A stretch of 57,847 nt of DNA from Alteribacillus persepolensis (GTDB lineage Bacteria; Bacillota; Bacilli; Bacillales; Marinococcaceae). A model generated the notes under the pieces. That model ran no database searches, was not told where the DNA came from, and saw nothing but the letters and a program-made list of their open reading frames with translations. Of this stretch, positions 39,053 to 49,034 are shown one piece after another. The position numbers and the translations under genes are program-made. The stretch covers positions 1-57,847 of the forward strand of contig NZ_FNDK01000022.1 of NCBI RefSeq assembly GCF_900099605.1. The letters run 5' to 3'. The stretch's first letter is position 1. Each line of letters starts with the position of its first letter.

Positions 39053-39796
39053 ATGAGTGGAGGAAAGATACGGCAAATTTTATTATTAACGGACGGGTGT
39101 TCCAATCAAGGAGAAGATCCGGCTAGTGTAGCGGCTTTTGCAAAAGAAAAAGGAATTACGGTCAATGTAATAGGCATATTAGAACAAGGGTCACAACGCG
39201 AACATGGCATGCGGGAAGTGGAAGACATTGCGATGGCTGGGGGAGGTGTTAGCCAAGTAGTTTACGCCAATCAGCTGTCTCAGACAGTGCAGATGGTGAC
39301 AAGGCAAGCTATGACTCAAACACTGCACGGTGTGGTTCATAATGAACTGCGTCATATTCTTGGGAATGACCAGGAAATGGAAGACTTACCGCCGGACAAG
39401 CGGGGAGAAGTGATGGAGGTGGTAGATGAACTTGGTGAAAGTGTGAGTTTGGATGTGTTGATATTAGTGGATACAAGCGCAAGCATGAAACCAAAATTTC
39501 CAATGGTGCAAGAAGCGTTGACAGATTTGTCTATTAGTTTAAATTCCCGGTCTGGAGAAAACTATTTTTCATTGTTTGTATTTCCTGGGAAAAGAAAAGA
39601 AGTGGAAAAAATATTGAATTGGACTCCGCAGATGAACAGTTTAACAAATACGTTTAATCGTTTAACGACAGGTGGCGTCACGCCGACTGGACCTGCCTTA
39701 AAAGCTGCGCTGTACCATGTTGAAAAACGCAAGGACAGAAGAAGTTTGATTGAATATGGAGAGGAAGATGGTTCAATTGAAGAGTCAGGCTTCTAA
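39053..39796 (+). CDS. yabS: vWA-domain protein YabS
   Basis: 247 residues, a von Willebrand A-type metal-binding domain protein made during sporulation (SigE in B. subtilis). The order of motifs is unusual. The TDG motif normally found in the second half of the domain (LLLTDGCSNQGEDP) lies at about 10-23. The MIDAS motif DTSAS lies at about 141-145, followed by a Thr in GGVTPTGPAL at about 205. It overlaps yabT by about 29 nt; pairing of a vWA protein with a Hanks kinase suggests a shared sporulation task. Confidence 0.88.
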   Translation: MSGGKIRQILLLTDGCSNQGEDPASVAAFAKEKGITVNVIGILEQGSQREHGMREVEDIAMAGGGVSQVVYANQLSQTVQMVTRQAMTQTLHGVVHNELRHILGNDQEMEDLPPDKRGEVMEVVDELGESVSLDVLILVDTSASMKPKFPMVQEALTDLSISLNSRSGENYFSLFVFPGKRKEVEKILNWTPQMNSLTNTFNRLTTGGVTPTGPALKAALYHVEKRKDRRSLIEYGEEDGSIEESGF

Positions 39797-40775
39797 TCTA
39801 GTTCCAGGTACAAAGTGGCTTGGTAAATGGAACAAGAATCCTTATCGAGTGATTCGAAAATTGGGGAATGGTGCAACAGGGTCGGTCTATCTAGTAGAAA
39901 CGAGAACGGGACAGGCTGCGGTGAAAATTGGTGAAAATAAAATGTCTTTAACGTCGGAAATTAATGTATTAAGACATTTCTCTACAGTAAAAGGAAACGT
40001 ACTTGGCCCTGCGCTAAGGGACGTGGATGATATAGAAATTAAGGGGGAGACATTCCCTTTTTTTTGTATGGAATATTTAAAAGGGCATTCTTTATCGAAT
40101 TTTACGAAACAAAAAGGGATGGAGTGGACACCCATTTTAATGGTTCAACTGCTGGGAGATTTGGATCGTTTACACCAAGCAGGCTGGGTGTTTGGTGACT
40201 TAAAGCCTGAGAATTTAATTGTAACAGGACCTCCAGCTAGAATCAGGTGGTTTGATGTAGGGGGGACAACTAAATTAGGGCGCTCTGTAAAGGAATATAC
40301 AGAATTCTATGACAGGGGTTATTGGGGACTGGGTGACCGAAAGGCTGAACCTGGTTACGACTTGTTTTCGCTGGCAATGATTTTTATTGAAACGGCTTAT
40401 GGAAAACGTTTTAATAAGCCATATGAAAAGGAAAATAGTTTAGCATTTTTAAATAAACAAATTGCCTCCATGCCTTCGCTAGCACCGTATAGAAAGGTGT
40501 TATTGGCAGCATTAAAAGGAAGCTACGCAGGAGCACAGGAGATGAAAAAAGATGTCATGGTGGCGATTGAAACACGTTCTGTAAAATCGTCGCATTCTGT
40601 AAAGTCAGGGGCGCGTCAAAAGAGGAAGCCTGTACAACCTGCGAAAAAACAAAAAAATAAGCAGCGAAAGTATTATAACAAGGACAATTCTGTTTCATAT
40701 CGGGTGGAGGTTATGTTAACAGCCTCTTTCCTCTTCTTGTCATCTATTTTATACTTTATGGGACAATGGATGTAA
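39768..40775 (+). CDS. yabT: Hanks-type serine/threonine kinase YabT
   Basis: About 335 residues. The glycine loop LGNGATGSVYLV, lysine in AAVKIGE and catalytic GDLKPENL are present. The usual DFG is DVG, as in B. subtilis YabT. A basic Lys/Arg-rich stretch (residues about 285-315, with KKQKNKQRK) precedes a C-terminal membrane span (about 320-335). In B. subtilis DNA binding to such a region activates the kinase, which phosphorylates RecA. The start is uncertain: ATG 39768, ATG 39756 and TTG 39777 are possible around GGAGAGGAAG. Confidence 0.9.
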   Translation: MVQLKSQASNLVPGTKWLGKWNKNPYRVIRKLGNGATGSVYLVETRTGQAAVKIGENKMSLTSEINVLRHFSTVKGNVLGPALRDVDDIEIKGETFPFFCMEYLKGHSLSNFTKQKGMEWTPILMVQLLGDLDRLHQAGWVFGDLKPENLIVTGPPARIRWFDVGGTTKLGRSVKEYTEFYDRGYWGLGDRKAEPGYDLFSLAMIFIETAYGKRFNKPYEKENSLAFLNKQIASMPSLAPYRKVLLAALKGSYAGAQEMKKDVMVAIETRSVKSSHSVKSGARQKRKPVQPAKKQKNKQRKYYNKDNSVSYRVEVMLTASFLFLSSILYFMGQWM

Positions 40776-40793
40776 GATGAGCTGGAGGGAGCT

Positions 40794-41555
40794 ATGGAAA
40801 AAGCAGAACAAATCATGGAAGGCTGTCTGCTTGGCGGCAAGTTAATGCTGCGTTATGGAGCCGAAACGTATCGAGTAGAGGATACGATGACGCGAATGTC
40901 AAGATCTGCTGGTATGCAAGAAGTCAGCAGTTTTGTCACAACAACTGGTATTTTCCTTGCCTTTCGCACAAAAGAAGGGCAGGAGTTGATGCAGATGATT
41001 CGTGTGCGTGAGAGATTTCAAGATTTAAGCAAAGTCACTTCCGTAAACCAAGTGTCTAGGGAGTTCACACATGGTGAGTTAACGATAGAGGAAACGATTC
41101 AACGGTTAAAGGATATTGAACATGCACCGATGAACTATCCATTATGGCTTATATATCTAGCATCAGGGATTGGAGGAGCAGCTTTTTCCTATTTAATGGG
41201 AGGGAGTGCATTTGATGTGCTGCCAGCTTTCATCGGTGGTTTAATTACAACAGTATCGCTTGTACTTTATCAGGCATACCTGAAAGTGAAATTTTTTTCT
41301 GAATTTTTGGCTGCTTTTACAGGCAGTATTGCAGCTGTGTTAATGGTATATTCCGGTTTTGGAATCAATGTTGATCAAGTCATTATAGGTGCACTCATTC
41401 CATTAGTCCCAGGCATTCCGTTAACGAACTCGGTACGGGATTTAATGTCTGGAGACTTGGTAGCTGGTGTGGCTCGGGGAGCGGAAGCGGGGGTTTCGTC
41501 TTTATCCATTGCAGCCGGTGTAGCTGTTTCGCTTTCGATTCTTTATATAACATAA
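40794..41555 (+). CDS. Threonine/serine exporter, ThrE-type large part
   Basis: 253 residues. The N-terminal soluble part (about 1-115, with LRYGAETYRVEDTMTR and TTGIFLAF) and five membrane spans (about 118-253) match the ThrE/YjjP family (DUF1212). The conserved LVPGIPLTNSVRDLMSGD lies at about 203-220. It probably exports threonine or serine together with the next gene. The GGAGGGAGC ribosome site is clear. It is inserted between yabT and tilS, adjacent genes in B. subtilis. Confidence 0.88.
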   Translation: MEKAEQIMEGCLLGGKLMLRYGAETYRVEDTMTRMSRSAGMQEVSSFVTTTGIFLAFRTKEGQELMQMIRVRERFQDLSKVTSVNQVSREFTHGELTIEETIQRLKDIEHAPMNYPLWLIYLASGIGGAAFSYLMGGSAFDVLPAFIGGLITTVSLVLYQAYLKVKFFSEFLAAFTGSIAAVLMVYSGFGINVDQVIIGALIPLVPGIPLTNSVRDLMSGDLVAGVARGAEAGVSSLSIAAGVAVSLSILYIT

Positions 41556-41577
41556 ATTATTCGGAGTGAGTGCCTGT

Positions 41578-42021
41578 ATGTGGTTGGAATTAATTTTTTG
41601 TTTTATAGCAACGATAGCATTTGGAATCATTTTTAATATTCCCCTGCGCCTCGTATGGTGGGGTGGTCTTATTGGGATGACAGCGTGGTTTATTTATAGC
41701 AGCCTGCCCTATTTTGGATGGAGCAGTGTGTTTGCAGCAGCAGCAGCAGCGTTTACTGCAGCATTTTTATCACATTTGCTGGCTCGTTTTCGTCGCGTGC
41801 CAGTAACGACATTTACGATTCCGGGTATTATCCCATTGGTGCCGGGCGGCAGAGCTTATTCGACGATGCTTGCTTTTGTAGAAGAGGATTATTATAACGG
41901 TTTGCAGCTTGGAGTCGAGACGGTGTTACAAGCTGGGGCAATTGCTGCAGGTTTAGTATTTGCATTGTCTATTTTTTCAATAGGTAAAGGAGTAGGCCAG
42001 CGTTATGAAACAAATCGTTGA
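41578..42021 (+). CDS. Threonine/serine exporter, ThrE-type small part
   Basis: 147 residues with about four to five membrane spans, matching the ThrE_2/YjjB family (DUF3815). The motif TFTIPGIIPLVPGGRAY (about 86-102) mirrors the PLVPG motif of the preceding gene. In some bacteria the two halves are fused; here they are separate and 22 nt apart. ATG 41578 is chosen since GGAG lies 12 nt upstream and GTG 41566 overlaps it. Its end overlaps tilS by 17 nt. Confidence 0.85.
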   Translation: MWLELIFCFIATIAFGIIFNIPLRLVWWGGLIGMTAWFIYSSLPYFGWSSVFAAAAAAFTAAFLSHLLARFRRVPVTTFTIPGIIPLVPGGRAYSTMLAFVEEDYYNGLQLGVETVLQAGAIAAGLVFALSIFSIGKGVGQRYETNR

Positions 42022-43435
42022 GCAATGGATACAAGATAGAGGATTAATGCAAGAAGAGCAGAAAGTATTAGCAGCTGTTTCTGGTGGACCTGATTCTATG
42101 GCACTTTTACACATTCTATTAGAGTTGCAAAATGAAGGGAAAGTAAAAGTGATGGCTGCTCATGTAAATCATGGTTTGCGAGAAGAAACAGCACAGAAAG
42201 ATGAATCTTTTGTACATACATGGTGTGAAGAGCATGGGGTGCCTTGCTTCAGCCGAAGTGTGTCAGTGCGTGAGGCAATGAAAGAGGAAGGAGGAGGTGT
42301 ACAAGAGCAGGCACGTCGTTTGCGCTATGCATATTTTAAGGAAATCATGAGCAAACATAATATAGGAATTTTAGCTACAGGACACCATGCAGATGATCAA
42401 GTAGAAACGATGTTAATGAAGCAGGTGTCGGGAAGAAGTGTTTTAGGTGATGCAGGTATAGCGGCATCAAGGCCTTTTGGAAGCGGACGTTTGATTAGAC
42501 CTTTACTTCCTGTTACAAAAGAAGATATTTATGCATACTGTCGTGAGCACAATATTTCGTTTCGCGTAGACGAAAGCAACACGTCTGATAAATATGCAAG
42601 AAATCGCTTCAGAAAACAGGTCCTTCCATTTTTGAAACAAGAGAACAACTTAGTACATCAACATTTCCAAGAGTATTTTGATTGGCAAAGGGAAGAAAGG
42701 GCATATATTGAGCATGAAGCAGAGAAGAATTTAAAGCATGTTATTATCGCAGAGAATGACGATTTTTTGACGATTTCTCGAGAAGCTTGGCTAGCGCTCC
42801 CGCTCCCTTTACAAAGAAGGAGTATTCATCTAATATTAAAGTATCTTTGTTTAGGTAACGTCCGAGAAATTTCGACTCTACATATAAAGCAGCTCATTCA
42901 CTTACTAAACAAAACTCACCCCTCCTTTTCCCTAGACTGGCCGGGAGGGGTGAAGGTGTCTCGGTCATACAACCACGTCACGTTTACGGTCAAAAGTCGA
43001 AGCCGCGGTAAAACAGATATCACAGATGAGCACATTGTTTTGTCATTAGGGCAGGAAATTACATATCAACGTGCCGTTTTTTTGGCAGAACGGATGCAGT
43101 TTGCTTCCGATATGACAAGCTGCGCGGATAAATTGGTGCTAAGAGAAGACAAAGACTTGTTTCCATTAACGGTGCGTCCACGAATAAGTGGAGATAAAAT
43201 ACAGCTTTTAGGAATGAACGGGACAAAAAAAGTGAATCGTATCTTTATAGACGAAAAAATCCCCCGCGATCAACGCGATCAATGGCCAGTCGTGACAGAT
43301 GCAAAAGGAGAGGTGCTTTGGATACCATACTTGAGGAAATCAGCGCGACATGTCCAACACCCGGAACCGCACGCCCATTATATTCTTCTCACATGTAAAG
43401 GCAACATGGGGGGCAGTTTAAAAAAATATGTATGA
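42005..43435 (+). CDS. tilS: tRNA(Ile)-lysidine synthase
   Basis: 476 residues. It converts C34 of tRNA-Ile (CAU) to lysidine so that it reads AUA. The PP-loop AVSGGPDS (24-31) binds ATP; AAHVNHGLR and TGHHADDQVETML are typical. Central and C-terminal domains extend to about 465. The start lies inside the exporter gene, 17 nt before its stop. hprT follows after 99 nt. Confidence 0.95.
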   Translation: MKQIVEQWIQDRGLMQEEQKVLAAVSGGPDSMALLHILLELQNEGKVKVMAAHVNHGLREETAQKDESFVHTWCEEHGVPCFSRSVSVREAMKEEGGGVQEQARRLRYAYFKEIMSKHNIGILATGHHADDQVETMLMKQVSGRSVLGDAGIAASRPFGSGRLIRPLLPVTKEDIYAYCREHNISFRVDESNTSDKYARNRFRKQVLPFLKQENNLVHQHFQEYFDWQREERAYIEHEAEKNLKHVIIAENDDFLTISREAWLALPLPLQRRSIHLILKYLCLGNVREISTLHIKQLIHLLNKTHPSFSLDWPGGVKVSRSYNHVTFTVKSRSRGKTDITDEHIVLSLGQEITYQRAVFLAERMQFASDMTSCADKLVLREDKDLFPLTVRPRISGDKIQLLGMNGTKKVNRIFIDEKIPRDQRDQWPVVTDAKGEVLWIPYLRKSARHVQHPEPHAHYILLTCKGNMGGSLKKYV

Positions 43436-43534
43436 GGTGAAATGTTGAAAGTTGGCATGGTAAGATAGAGAAATGTAGAAAAATAACTTAATACAGCAGA
43501 TTGAACCAATGCTTGGGAGGGTATAGGAATCCAG

Positions 43535-44077
43535 ATGCATGATGAAATTGAAAAAGTACTAATTAGTGAAGAAGAATTACAAGCAAAGATTCACGAAATA
43601 GGTCAAGATATTACGAAAGAGTATGATGGGCGTTTTCCGCTTATTATCGGTGTGTTAAAAGGTGCGCTTCCTTTTATGGCGGATGTTACAAAACGAATTG
43701 ATACACACATTGAGATTGATTTTATGGATGTGTCCAGCTATGGCAATAGTATGGTTTCATCCGGTGAGGTAAAAATTATTAAAGATTTGGATACAACGGT
43801 AGAAGGCAGAGATGTCATTATACTTGAAGACATTATAGACAGCGGCAATACCTTGAGTTATTTAGTTAGTCTTATTAAACACAGAGGGGCTAATTCATTA
43901 AAAATTATTACGCTGCTAGACAAGCCTGATGGACGGAATGTTGATTTAATTCCAGATGTTGCTGGTTTTACCGTACCTGATGAGTTTGTTGTAGGATATG
44001 GGCTCGATTATGCAGAAAAGTACCGTAACCTCCCTTATATAGGTATATTAAAGCCTGAAGTCTACAAGGGGTCTTGA
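43535..44077 (+). CDS. hprT: Hypoxanthine-guanine phosphoribosyltransferase
   Basis: 180 residues. It salvages hypoxanthine and guanine with PRPP. The PRPP-binding loop [14 protein letters not shown] (94-107) and [11 protein letters not shown] (41-51) are present, with [10 protein letters not shown] (61-70). GGGAGGG lies about 15 nt before ATG 43535. In B. subtilis it is coexpressed with tilS and ftsH; here it lies between them too. Confidence 0.96.
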   Translation: MHDEIEKVLISEEELQAKIHEIGQDITKEYDGRFPLIIGVLKGALPFMADVTKRIDTHIEIDFMDVSSYGNSMVSSGEVKIIKDLDTTVEGRDVIILEDIIDSGNTLSYLVSLIKHRGANSLKIITLLDKPDGRNVDLIPDVAGFTVPDEFVVGYGLDYAEKYRNLPYIGILKPEVYKGS

Positions 44078-44144
44078 TTGTGAGAAATAATACAAATGTG
44101 GTACTATTATTGCAGTTGTCAATGCCCGTGGGAGGAGGTCAGGA

Positions 44145-46223
44145 ATGAACCGAATTTTTCGGAATACCGTATTTTATTTGCTTTTGTTTCTTGTCATTAT
44201 AGGTATCATTAGTTTCTTGAGCAATGACCAAACAGAAACTGATGAAATGACAACAAACGAATTCTTTACCAAACTAGAAAATAACGAAATAAGCTCTGTT
44301 ACACTGCAGCCAGAAGGTGAAGTGTACTTAGTTACAGGGCAGGAGGTAGGCGATGAGGAAGGCGAGAACTTCCAGACTTATGTCCCTATATCAGAAGAGA
44401 ATACACAAACGTTAATGACCGCACAAGGTCCTGAAGGAGGTTCATTAGTTTTAGAAACAGAACCTGCAGAAGAACCTAGTGCATGGGTGACATTCTTTAC
44501 CTCAATTATTCCGTTTGTTATTATTTTCATCTTGTTCTTCTTCTTGTTAAGCCAAGCACAAGGCGGCGGAAGTCGTGTTATGAACTTTGGAAAAAGCAAA
44601 GCGAAGCTGTATCAAGAAGACAAAAAGAAAGCGCGCTTCAAGGATGTCGCAGGTGCTGAAGAAGAGAAACAAGAATTGATTGAAGTTGTCGATTTCCTTA
44701 AAGACCCGCGTAAGTTTGCAAACATAGGTGCAAGAATTCCAAAAGGGGTTTTGTTAGTCGGACCGCCGGGTACAGGTAAAACGTTAATTGCACGAGCTGT
44801 AGCCGGAGAAGCGGGAGTTCCGTTTTTCTCCATCAGTGGTTCAGACTTTGTGGAAATGTTTGTTGGTGTTGGTGCTTCCCGTGTTCGTGATTTGTTTGAA
44901 AATGCGAAGAAAAATGCGCCATGTATTATCTTTATAGACGAAATTGATGCCGTTGGTAGACAGCGTGGTGCCGGAGTTGGCGGCGGCCACGACGAAAGAG
45001 AGCAAACGTTGAACCAGCTCTTAGTCGAAATGGATGGGTTTAGTGCGAATGAAGGAATTATTATTATCGCAGCTACGAACCGCTCCGACGTGCTCGATCC
45101 AGCATTGCTTCGTCCAGGACGTTTTGACCGACAGATTATGGTAGGTCGTCCAGATGTGAAAGGCCGTAATGAAATTCTGCACGTGCATGCTAGAAACAAG
45201 CCATTGGCTGATGATGTAGACCTTCAAGCCATTGCGCAGCGAACACCTGGTTTTTCTGGTGCAGATTTAGAAAACCTGTTAAATGAAGCGGCGCTCATTG
45301 CTGCACGAGCCGATATGAAAAAGATTCGCATGACTCATGTCGAAGAGGCCATTGACCGCGTTATTGCAGGGCCAGCGAAGAAAAGCCGTGTTATCTCTGA
45401 GAAAGAGAAAAACATTGTTGCCCACCACGAAGCTGGCCATACCGTAGTAGGGGTTAAATTGCAAAATGCAGATATGGTGCATAAAGTGACGATTGTTCCT
45501 CGTGGGCAAGCTGGCGGTTATGCTGTTATGCTCCCTAAAGAAGACCGCTACTTTATGACAAAACCAGAGCTTCTTGATAAAATTGTCGGGTTGTTAGGCG
45601 GGCGTGTCGCAGAAGAAGTCATGTTTAATGAAGTAAGCACAGGTGCGCATAATGACTTTCAGCGTGCAACAGATATTGCGCGTAAAATGGTGACAGAATA
45701 TGGAATGAGTGAAAAGTTAGGCCCGCTTCAATTTGGTTCAAGTTCAGGTGGACAAGTATTTTTAGGCCGTGATATCCAAAACGAACCAAATTACAGTGAT
45801 GCCATTGCTCATGAGATTGATAAAGAAGTGCAGCGGATTATTAAAGAATCATACGACAAATGTAAGCAGATTCTAACAGAACACAAAGATAAGCTCGAAC
45901 TTGTTGCACAAACATTGCTAGAGTTAGAAACGCTGGATGCCCAGCAAATTGAATCACTTGTTGAAGACGGCAAACTGCCGGAAGATCATCATTTGAATAT
46001 AAGTGATGACGAGGTAGGTGCATCTAAGTCGGGTGACAGTGAGCAAAATGATGATGTGAAAGTGAACATTCAGTCTAAAACGAATGCTGACGAAAGTGAA
46101 GAAACAGCGGATACAGAAACGGCTCAACAGGGAACTGATGCAACTAAGAGCAAACCTGACCCTGAAACGCTGGGTAATAATAATCCTCCTGCTTCTGATG
46201 ATGATGACAGCAATCGTAAATAA
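44145..46223 (+). CDS. ftsH: ATP-dependent zinc metalloprotease FtsH
   Basis: 692 residues. Membrane-bound AAA+ protease that degrades regulators and faulty membrane proteins; in B. subtilis it removes Spo0E at sporulation onset. There are two membrane spans (about 6-25 and 115-136). Walker A GPPGTGKT is at 206-213, Walker [10 protein letters not shown] at about 261-269, the SRH motif RPGRFDRQ follows, and zinc site HEAGH is at 428-432. The C-terminal 80 residues form a very acidic, low-complexity tail longer than in many relatives. GGAGGAGGT precedes the ATG. Confidence 0.97.
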   Translation: MNRIFRNTVFYLLLFLVIIGIISFLSNDQTETDEMTTNEFFTKLENNEISSVTLQPEGEVYLVTGQEVGDEEGENFQTYVPISEENTQTLMTAQGPEGGSLVLETEPAEEPSAWVTFFTSIIPFVIIFILFFFLLSQAQGGGSRVMNFGKSKAKLYQEDKKKARFKDVAGAEEEKQELIEVVDFLKDPRKFANIGARIPKGVLLVGPPGTGKTLIARAVAGEAGVPFFSISGSDFVEMFVGVGASRVRDLFENAKKNAPCIIFIDEIDAVGRQRGAGVGGGHDEREQTLNQLLVEMDGFSANEGIIIIAATNRSDVLDPALLRPGRFDRQIMVGRPDVKGRNEILHVHARNKPLADDVDLQAIAQRTPGFSGADLENLLNEAALIAARADMKKIRMTHVEEAIDRVIAGPAKKSRVISEKEKNIVAHHEAGHTVVGVKLQNADMVHKVTIVPRGQAGGYAVMLPKEDRYFMTKPELLDKIVGLLGGRVAEEVMFNEVSTGAHNDFQRATDIARKMVTEYGMSEKLGPLQFGSSSGGQVFLGRDIQNEPNYSDAIAHEIDKEVQRIIKESYDKCKQILTEHKDKLELVAQTLLELETLDAQQIESLVEDGKLPEDHHLNISDDEVGASKSGDSEQNDDVKVNIQSKTNADESEETADTETAQQGTDATKSKPDPETLGNNNPPASDDDDSNRK

Positions 46224-46244
46224 GACGTGTGAATGCTGCTTGAT

Positions 46245-46277
46245 AAAAAGGGGTGCCTTGTCGAGGCATCCCTTTTT
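46245..46277 (+). terminator. ftsH terminator
   Basis: AAAAAGGGGTGCC pairs with AGGCATCCC and is followed by five T. Confidence 0.92.
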
Positions 46278-46317
46278 CTACGGCATGTTCAATCTGTTTT
46301 AAAAGTGGGGATGGAAC

Positions 46318-47100
46318 GTGGTACTTGTTATAGATGTAGGAAACTCGACGATTATTTTCGGCCTGTATGATAAACATGAGCTGGTGTCGTATTGGCGCTT
46401 AAAAACAGACCAAAATAAAACAGAGGACGAATATGGTTTACAACTTTTACAGCTTCTTTCGACCAAATCTGCTGCTGCTGAACACATCGAAGGAATTATT
46501 ATTTCCTCTGTGGTTCCACCGGTGGTCGATACACTTGAACGTATGTGCAAACAGTATATAAATATCGATCCGAAAGTAATCGGCCCTGGTATAAAAACAG
46601 GATTAAACATTCGCTATGACAACCCAAGAGAAGTTGGAGCAGATCGAATTGTTAATGCGGTTGCAGCGATAAGAGAACACCACGGACCACTTATTGTTGT
46701 AGATGTGGGTACCGCAACAACGTTTTGCTATATTGATGAAAAGAATAATTACATCGGGGGAGTGATAGCTCCTGGAATGAATGTTGCAACGGACGCCTTG
46801 TATCAAAAGGCCTCCAAACTCCCCCGTATTGAAGCAGGAAAACCTGGAAAAGTAATAGGAAAAAACACAACACATGCTATCCAGTCAGGTGTGTATTACG
46901 GCTATGCTGCGCAAGTGGATGGTGTTGTATGTAGAATGAAAAAAGAAATACGTCAAGACCCGTTTGTGATTGCTACTGGAGGACTGGCCGGTCGTATTGT
47001 TGATATTTTGACCACCATTGATCACATAGACCCTTATTTAACTTTAAAAGGACTGCATTATATCTATACAATGAATAGACATGAAACGAAGAAAGGATGA
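46318..47100 (+). CDS. coaX: Type III pantothenate kinase
   Basis: 260 residues. First step of CoA synthesis. The acetate kinase/Hsp70-like fold is indicated by LVIDVGNSTIIFGLY (phosphate loop, 2-16), PREVGADRIVNAVAA (about 102-116), VVDVGTATTFCYI (about 124-136) and GGVIAPG. It starts at GTG 46318. The ftsH terminator lies upstream; hslO follows after 6 nt. Confidence 0.96.
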   Translation: MVLVIDVGNSTIIFGLYDKHELVSYWRLKTDQNKTEDEYGLQLLQLLSTKSAAAEHIEGIIISSVVPPVVDTLERMCKQYINIDPKVIGPGIKTGLNIRYDNPREVGADRIVNAVAAIREHHGPLIVVDVGTATTFCYIDEKNNYIGGVIAPGMNVATDALYQKASKLPRIEAGKPGKVIGKNTTHAIQSGVYYGYAAQVDGVVCRMKKEIRQDPFVIATGGLAGRIVDILTTIDHIDPYLTLKGLHYIYTMNRHETKKG

Positions 47101-47106
47101 AGGGAT

Positions 47107-48003
47107 ATGGAAGACTACCTTATAAAAACCACTGCATTTGACGGCCGTGTACGTGCTTATGCAGTCAGAACGACGAATATGGTAGATGAAGCTGTACGTC
47201 GCCATCAGGCACTGCCAACCGCAGCTGCTGCTCTTGGGCGTGCTATGACTGCAGGGTCAATGATGGGGGCGATGCTAAAAGGTGATGATAAGCTGACCAT
47301 TAAGATAGAAGGAAGAGGTCCAATGGGCCCCATTATTATTGACAGTCAATCTAACGGAAACACGCGAGGATATGCTCATCATTTACAAGTTCATTTTGAT
47401 TTGAATCAGCAAGGCAAATTGGATGTTGCAAGAGCGGTAGGAACAGACGGAACATTGTCTGTTGTCAAAGACCTCGGCATGAAAGAACATTTCACAGGGA
47501 GTGTGCCAATCGTATCCGGGGAATTAGGAGAAGACTTCACATATTATTTTGTCTCCTCTGAACAAGTCCCGTCTTCTGTAGGTCTAGGGGTGCTCGTAAA
47601 TCCAGATAACTCTATTTTGGCAGCAGGCGGCTTCATTATACAACTACTTCCAGGTGCTGATGATGAGATTGCTACCAGGCTCGAGCAACAAATTAATAAT
47701 ATGCCGCCAGTCTCTAAGCTTATTGAAAAAGGAAAAACGCCGGAAGAAATGCTTCATGTTCTTTTCGGTGAGGATTTTCAATTGTTGGATAAACATCCGG
47801 TTGCTTTTTCATGTCACTGTTCAAAAGAGCGCGTGGAAAATGCCCTTATCTCTTTAGGGACAGATGAGTTGCAAGATATGATTGAAAAAGATAAAGGTGC
47901 AGAGACACAGTGTCATTTTTGCAATGAAAAATATCATTTTTCTGAAGAGGATTTAAAGGAACTTCAACAGCGTGCATGGAATATAGAAAACGATGTCGAA
48001 TAA
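47107..48003 (+). CDS. hslO: Redox-regulated chaperone Hsp33
   Basis: 298 residues. Holding chaperone activated by oxidation. The zinc/redox switch near the C-terminus shows CxC (SCHCS, about 236-240) and CxxC (CHFC, about 268-271), the diagnostic spacing. The N-terminal domain has [20 protein letters not shown] (about 44-63). AGGGAT precedes the ATG. In B. subtilis yacD follows; here cysK follows directly. Confidence 0.96.
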   Translation: MEDYLIKTTAFDGRVRAYAVRTTNMVDEAVRRHQALPTAAAALGRAMTAGSMMGAMLKGDDKLTIKIEGRGPMGPIIIDSQSNGNTRGYAHHLQVHFDLNQQGKLDVARAVGTDGTLSVVKDLGMKEHFTGSVPIVSGELGEDFTYYFVSSEQVPSSVGLGVLVNPDNSILAAGGFIIQLLPGADDEIATRLEQQINNMPPVSKLIEKGKTPEEMLHVLFGEDFQLLDKHPVAFSCHCSKERVENALISLGTDELQDMIEKDKGAETQCHFCNEKYHFSEEDLKELQQRAWNIENDVE

Positions 48004-48019
48004 TAGTCATGTACATTGT

Positions 48020-48079
48020 TTGACACGATTTTAAAAGGCTGGTACTATAATAGCAACAAAACCAATGAAATTACTTGGT
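48020..48079 (+). promoter_or_regulatory. cysK promoter region with possible operator
   Basis: TTGACA (48020-48025) and TATAAT (48046-48051) are present but 20 nt apart, longer than ideal. Just downstream lies the dyad ACCAA-N9-TTGGT (48061-48079). Its position suits a repressor site; CymR controls cysK in B. subtilis, but I cannot confirm the motif. Confidence 0.5.
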
Positions 48080-48100
48080 ATTAACGAGGGGGAACGACGT

Positions 48101-49027
48101 ATGAAAGTGGCAAACAACATTACAGAAATTATTGGAAATACACCGCTTGTGAAATTGAACCGCCTAACAGGTGAAAATGACGCAGATGTATATTTGAAAT
48201 TGGAATTTATGAACCCAGGAAGCAGTGTTAAAGATCGTATTGCTCTTGCAATGATTGAGGCTGCAGAAAGAGACGGTAATCTCAAACCTGGTGATACAAT
48301 TATTGAGCCAACAAGTGGCAACACAGGGATTGGCCTTGCAATGGTTGCAGCGGCCAAAGGGTATAGAGCAATATTAGTGATGCCGGATACAATGAGCATG
48401 GAGCGCCGTAATCTGTTAAAAGCATATGGTGCCGAGCTAGTCTTAACACCAGGTCCGGATGGAATGGGCGGTGCTATTAGTAAAGCAAACGCATTAGCGA
48501 AAGAAAATGGTTACTTCGTGCCACAGCAATTTGAAAACGAAGCAAATCCTGAAATTCATCGCGAAACAACAGGACGTGAGCTGTTAGAACAGGTGGATGG
48601 ACAAATAGATGCATTTGTATCTGGAATTGGTACGGGTGGTACGATCACAGGTGCCGGGAAGTTATTAAAGGAAAACTTCCCTAATGTGAAAATTATCGCG
48701 CTTGAACCAGAAGATTCCCCGGTGTTGAGCGGTGGTAATAAAGGCCCTCACAAAATTCAAGGAATTGGTGCCGGATTTGTTCCAGACATTTTAGATACGG
48801 ATGTGTATGATGAAATTGTTACAGCGACAACGGAACAGTCGTTTGAATATGCGAGACGTGCAGCAAGAGAAGAGGGTATTTTAGGCGGTATTTCATCTGG
48901 AGCAGCTATTTACGCTGCCTTGGAAGAGGCGAAAAAGCTGGGTAAAGGTAAAAAAGTAGTTGCTGTTATTCCAAGTAACGGCGAACGTTACTTAAGTACC
49001 CCTCTTTATCAATTTGACGAAAAGTAA
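48101..49027 (+). CDS. cysK: Cysteine synthase A
   Basis: 308 residues. O-acetylserine sulfhydrylase, PLP-dependent. The PLP lysine is in [11 protein letters not shown] (about 36-46), the substrate loop is [10 protein letters not shown] (about 67-76) and [12 protein letters not shown] binds phosphate (about 174-185). ATG 48101 is preferred over an ATG 36 nt upstream. It follows GAGGGGG and gives the conserved start [16 protein letters not shown]. In B. subtilis it also participates in CymR regulation. Confidence 0.96.
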   Translation: MKVANNITEIIGNTPLVKLNRLTGENDADVYLKLEFMNPGSSVKDRIALAMIEAAERDGNLKPGDTIIEPTSGNTGIGLAMVAAAKGYRAILVMPDTMSMERRNLLKAYGAELVLTPGPDGMGGAISKANALAKENGYFVPQQFENEANPEIHRETTGRELLEQVDGQIDAFVSGIGTGGTITGAGKLLKENFPNVKIIALEPEDSPVLSGGNKGPHKIQGIGAGFVPDILDTDVYDEIVTATTEQSFEYARRAAREEGILGGISSGAAIYAALEEAKKLGKGKKVVAVIPSNGERYLSTPLYQFDEK

Positions 49028-49034
49028 AACGAAA

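Noticed and set aside
44074-44110. Promoter directly before ftsH
   Set aside because: Candidate -35 words (TTGATT, TTGTGA) pair with TACTAT or TATTAT only at poor spacing, so the evidence is too weak to list.
44612-45199. 195-codon minus-strand frame inside ftsH
   Set aside because: It is antisense to the highly conserved AAA domain. Serine/threonine-rich composition is typical of shadow frames, and no ribosome site is seen.
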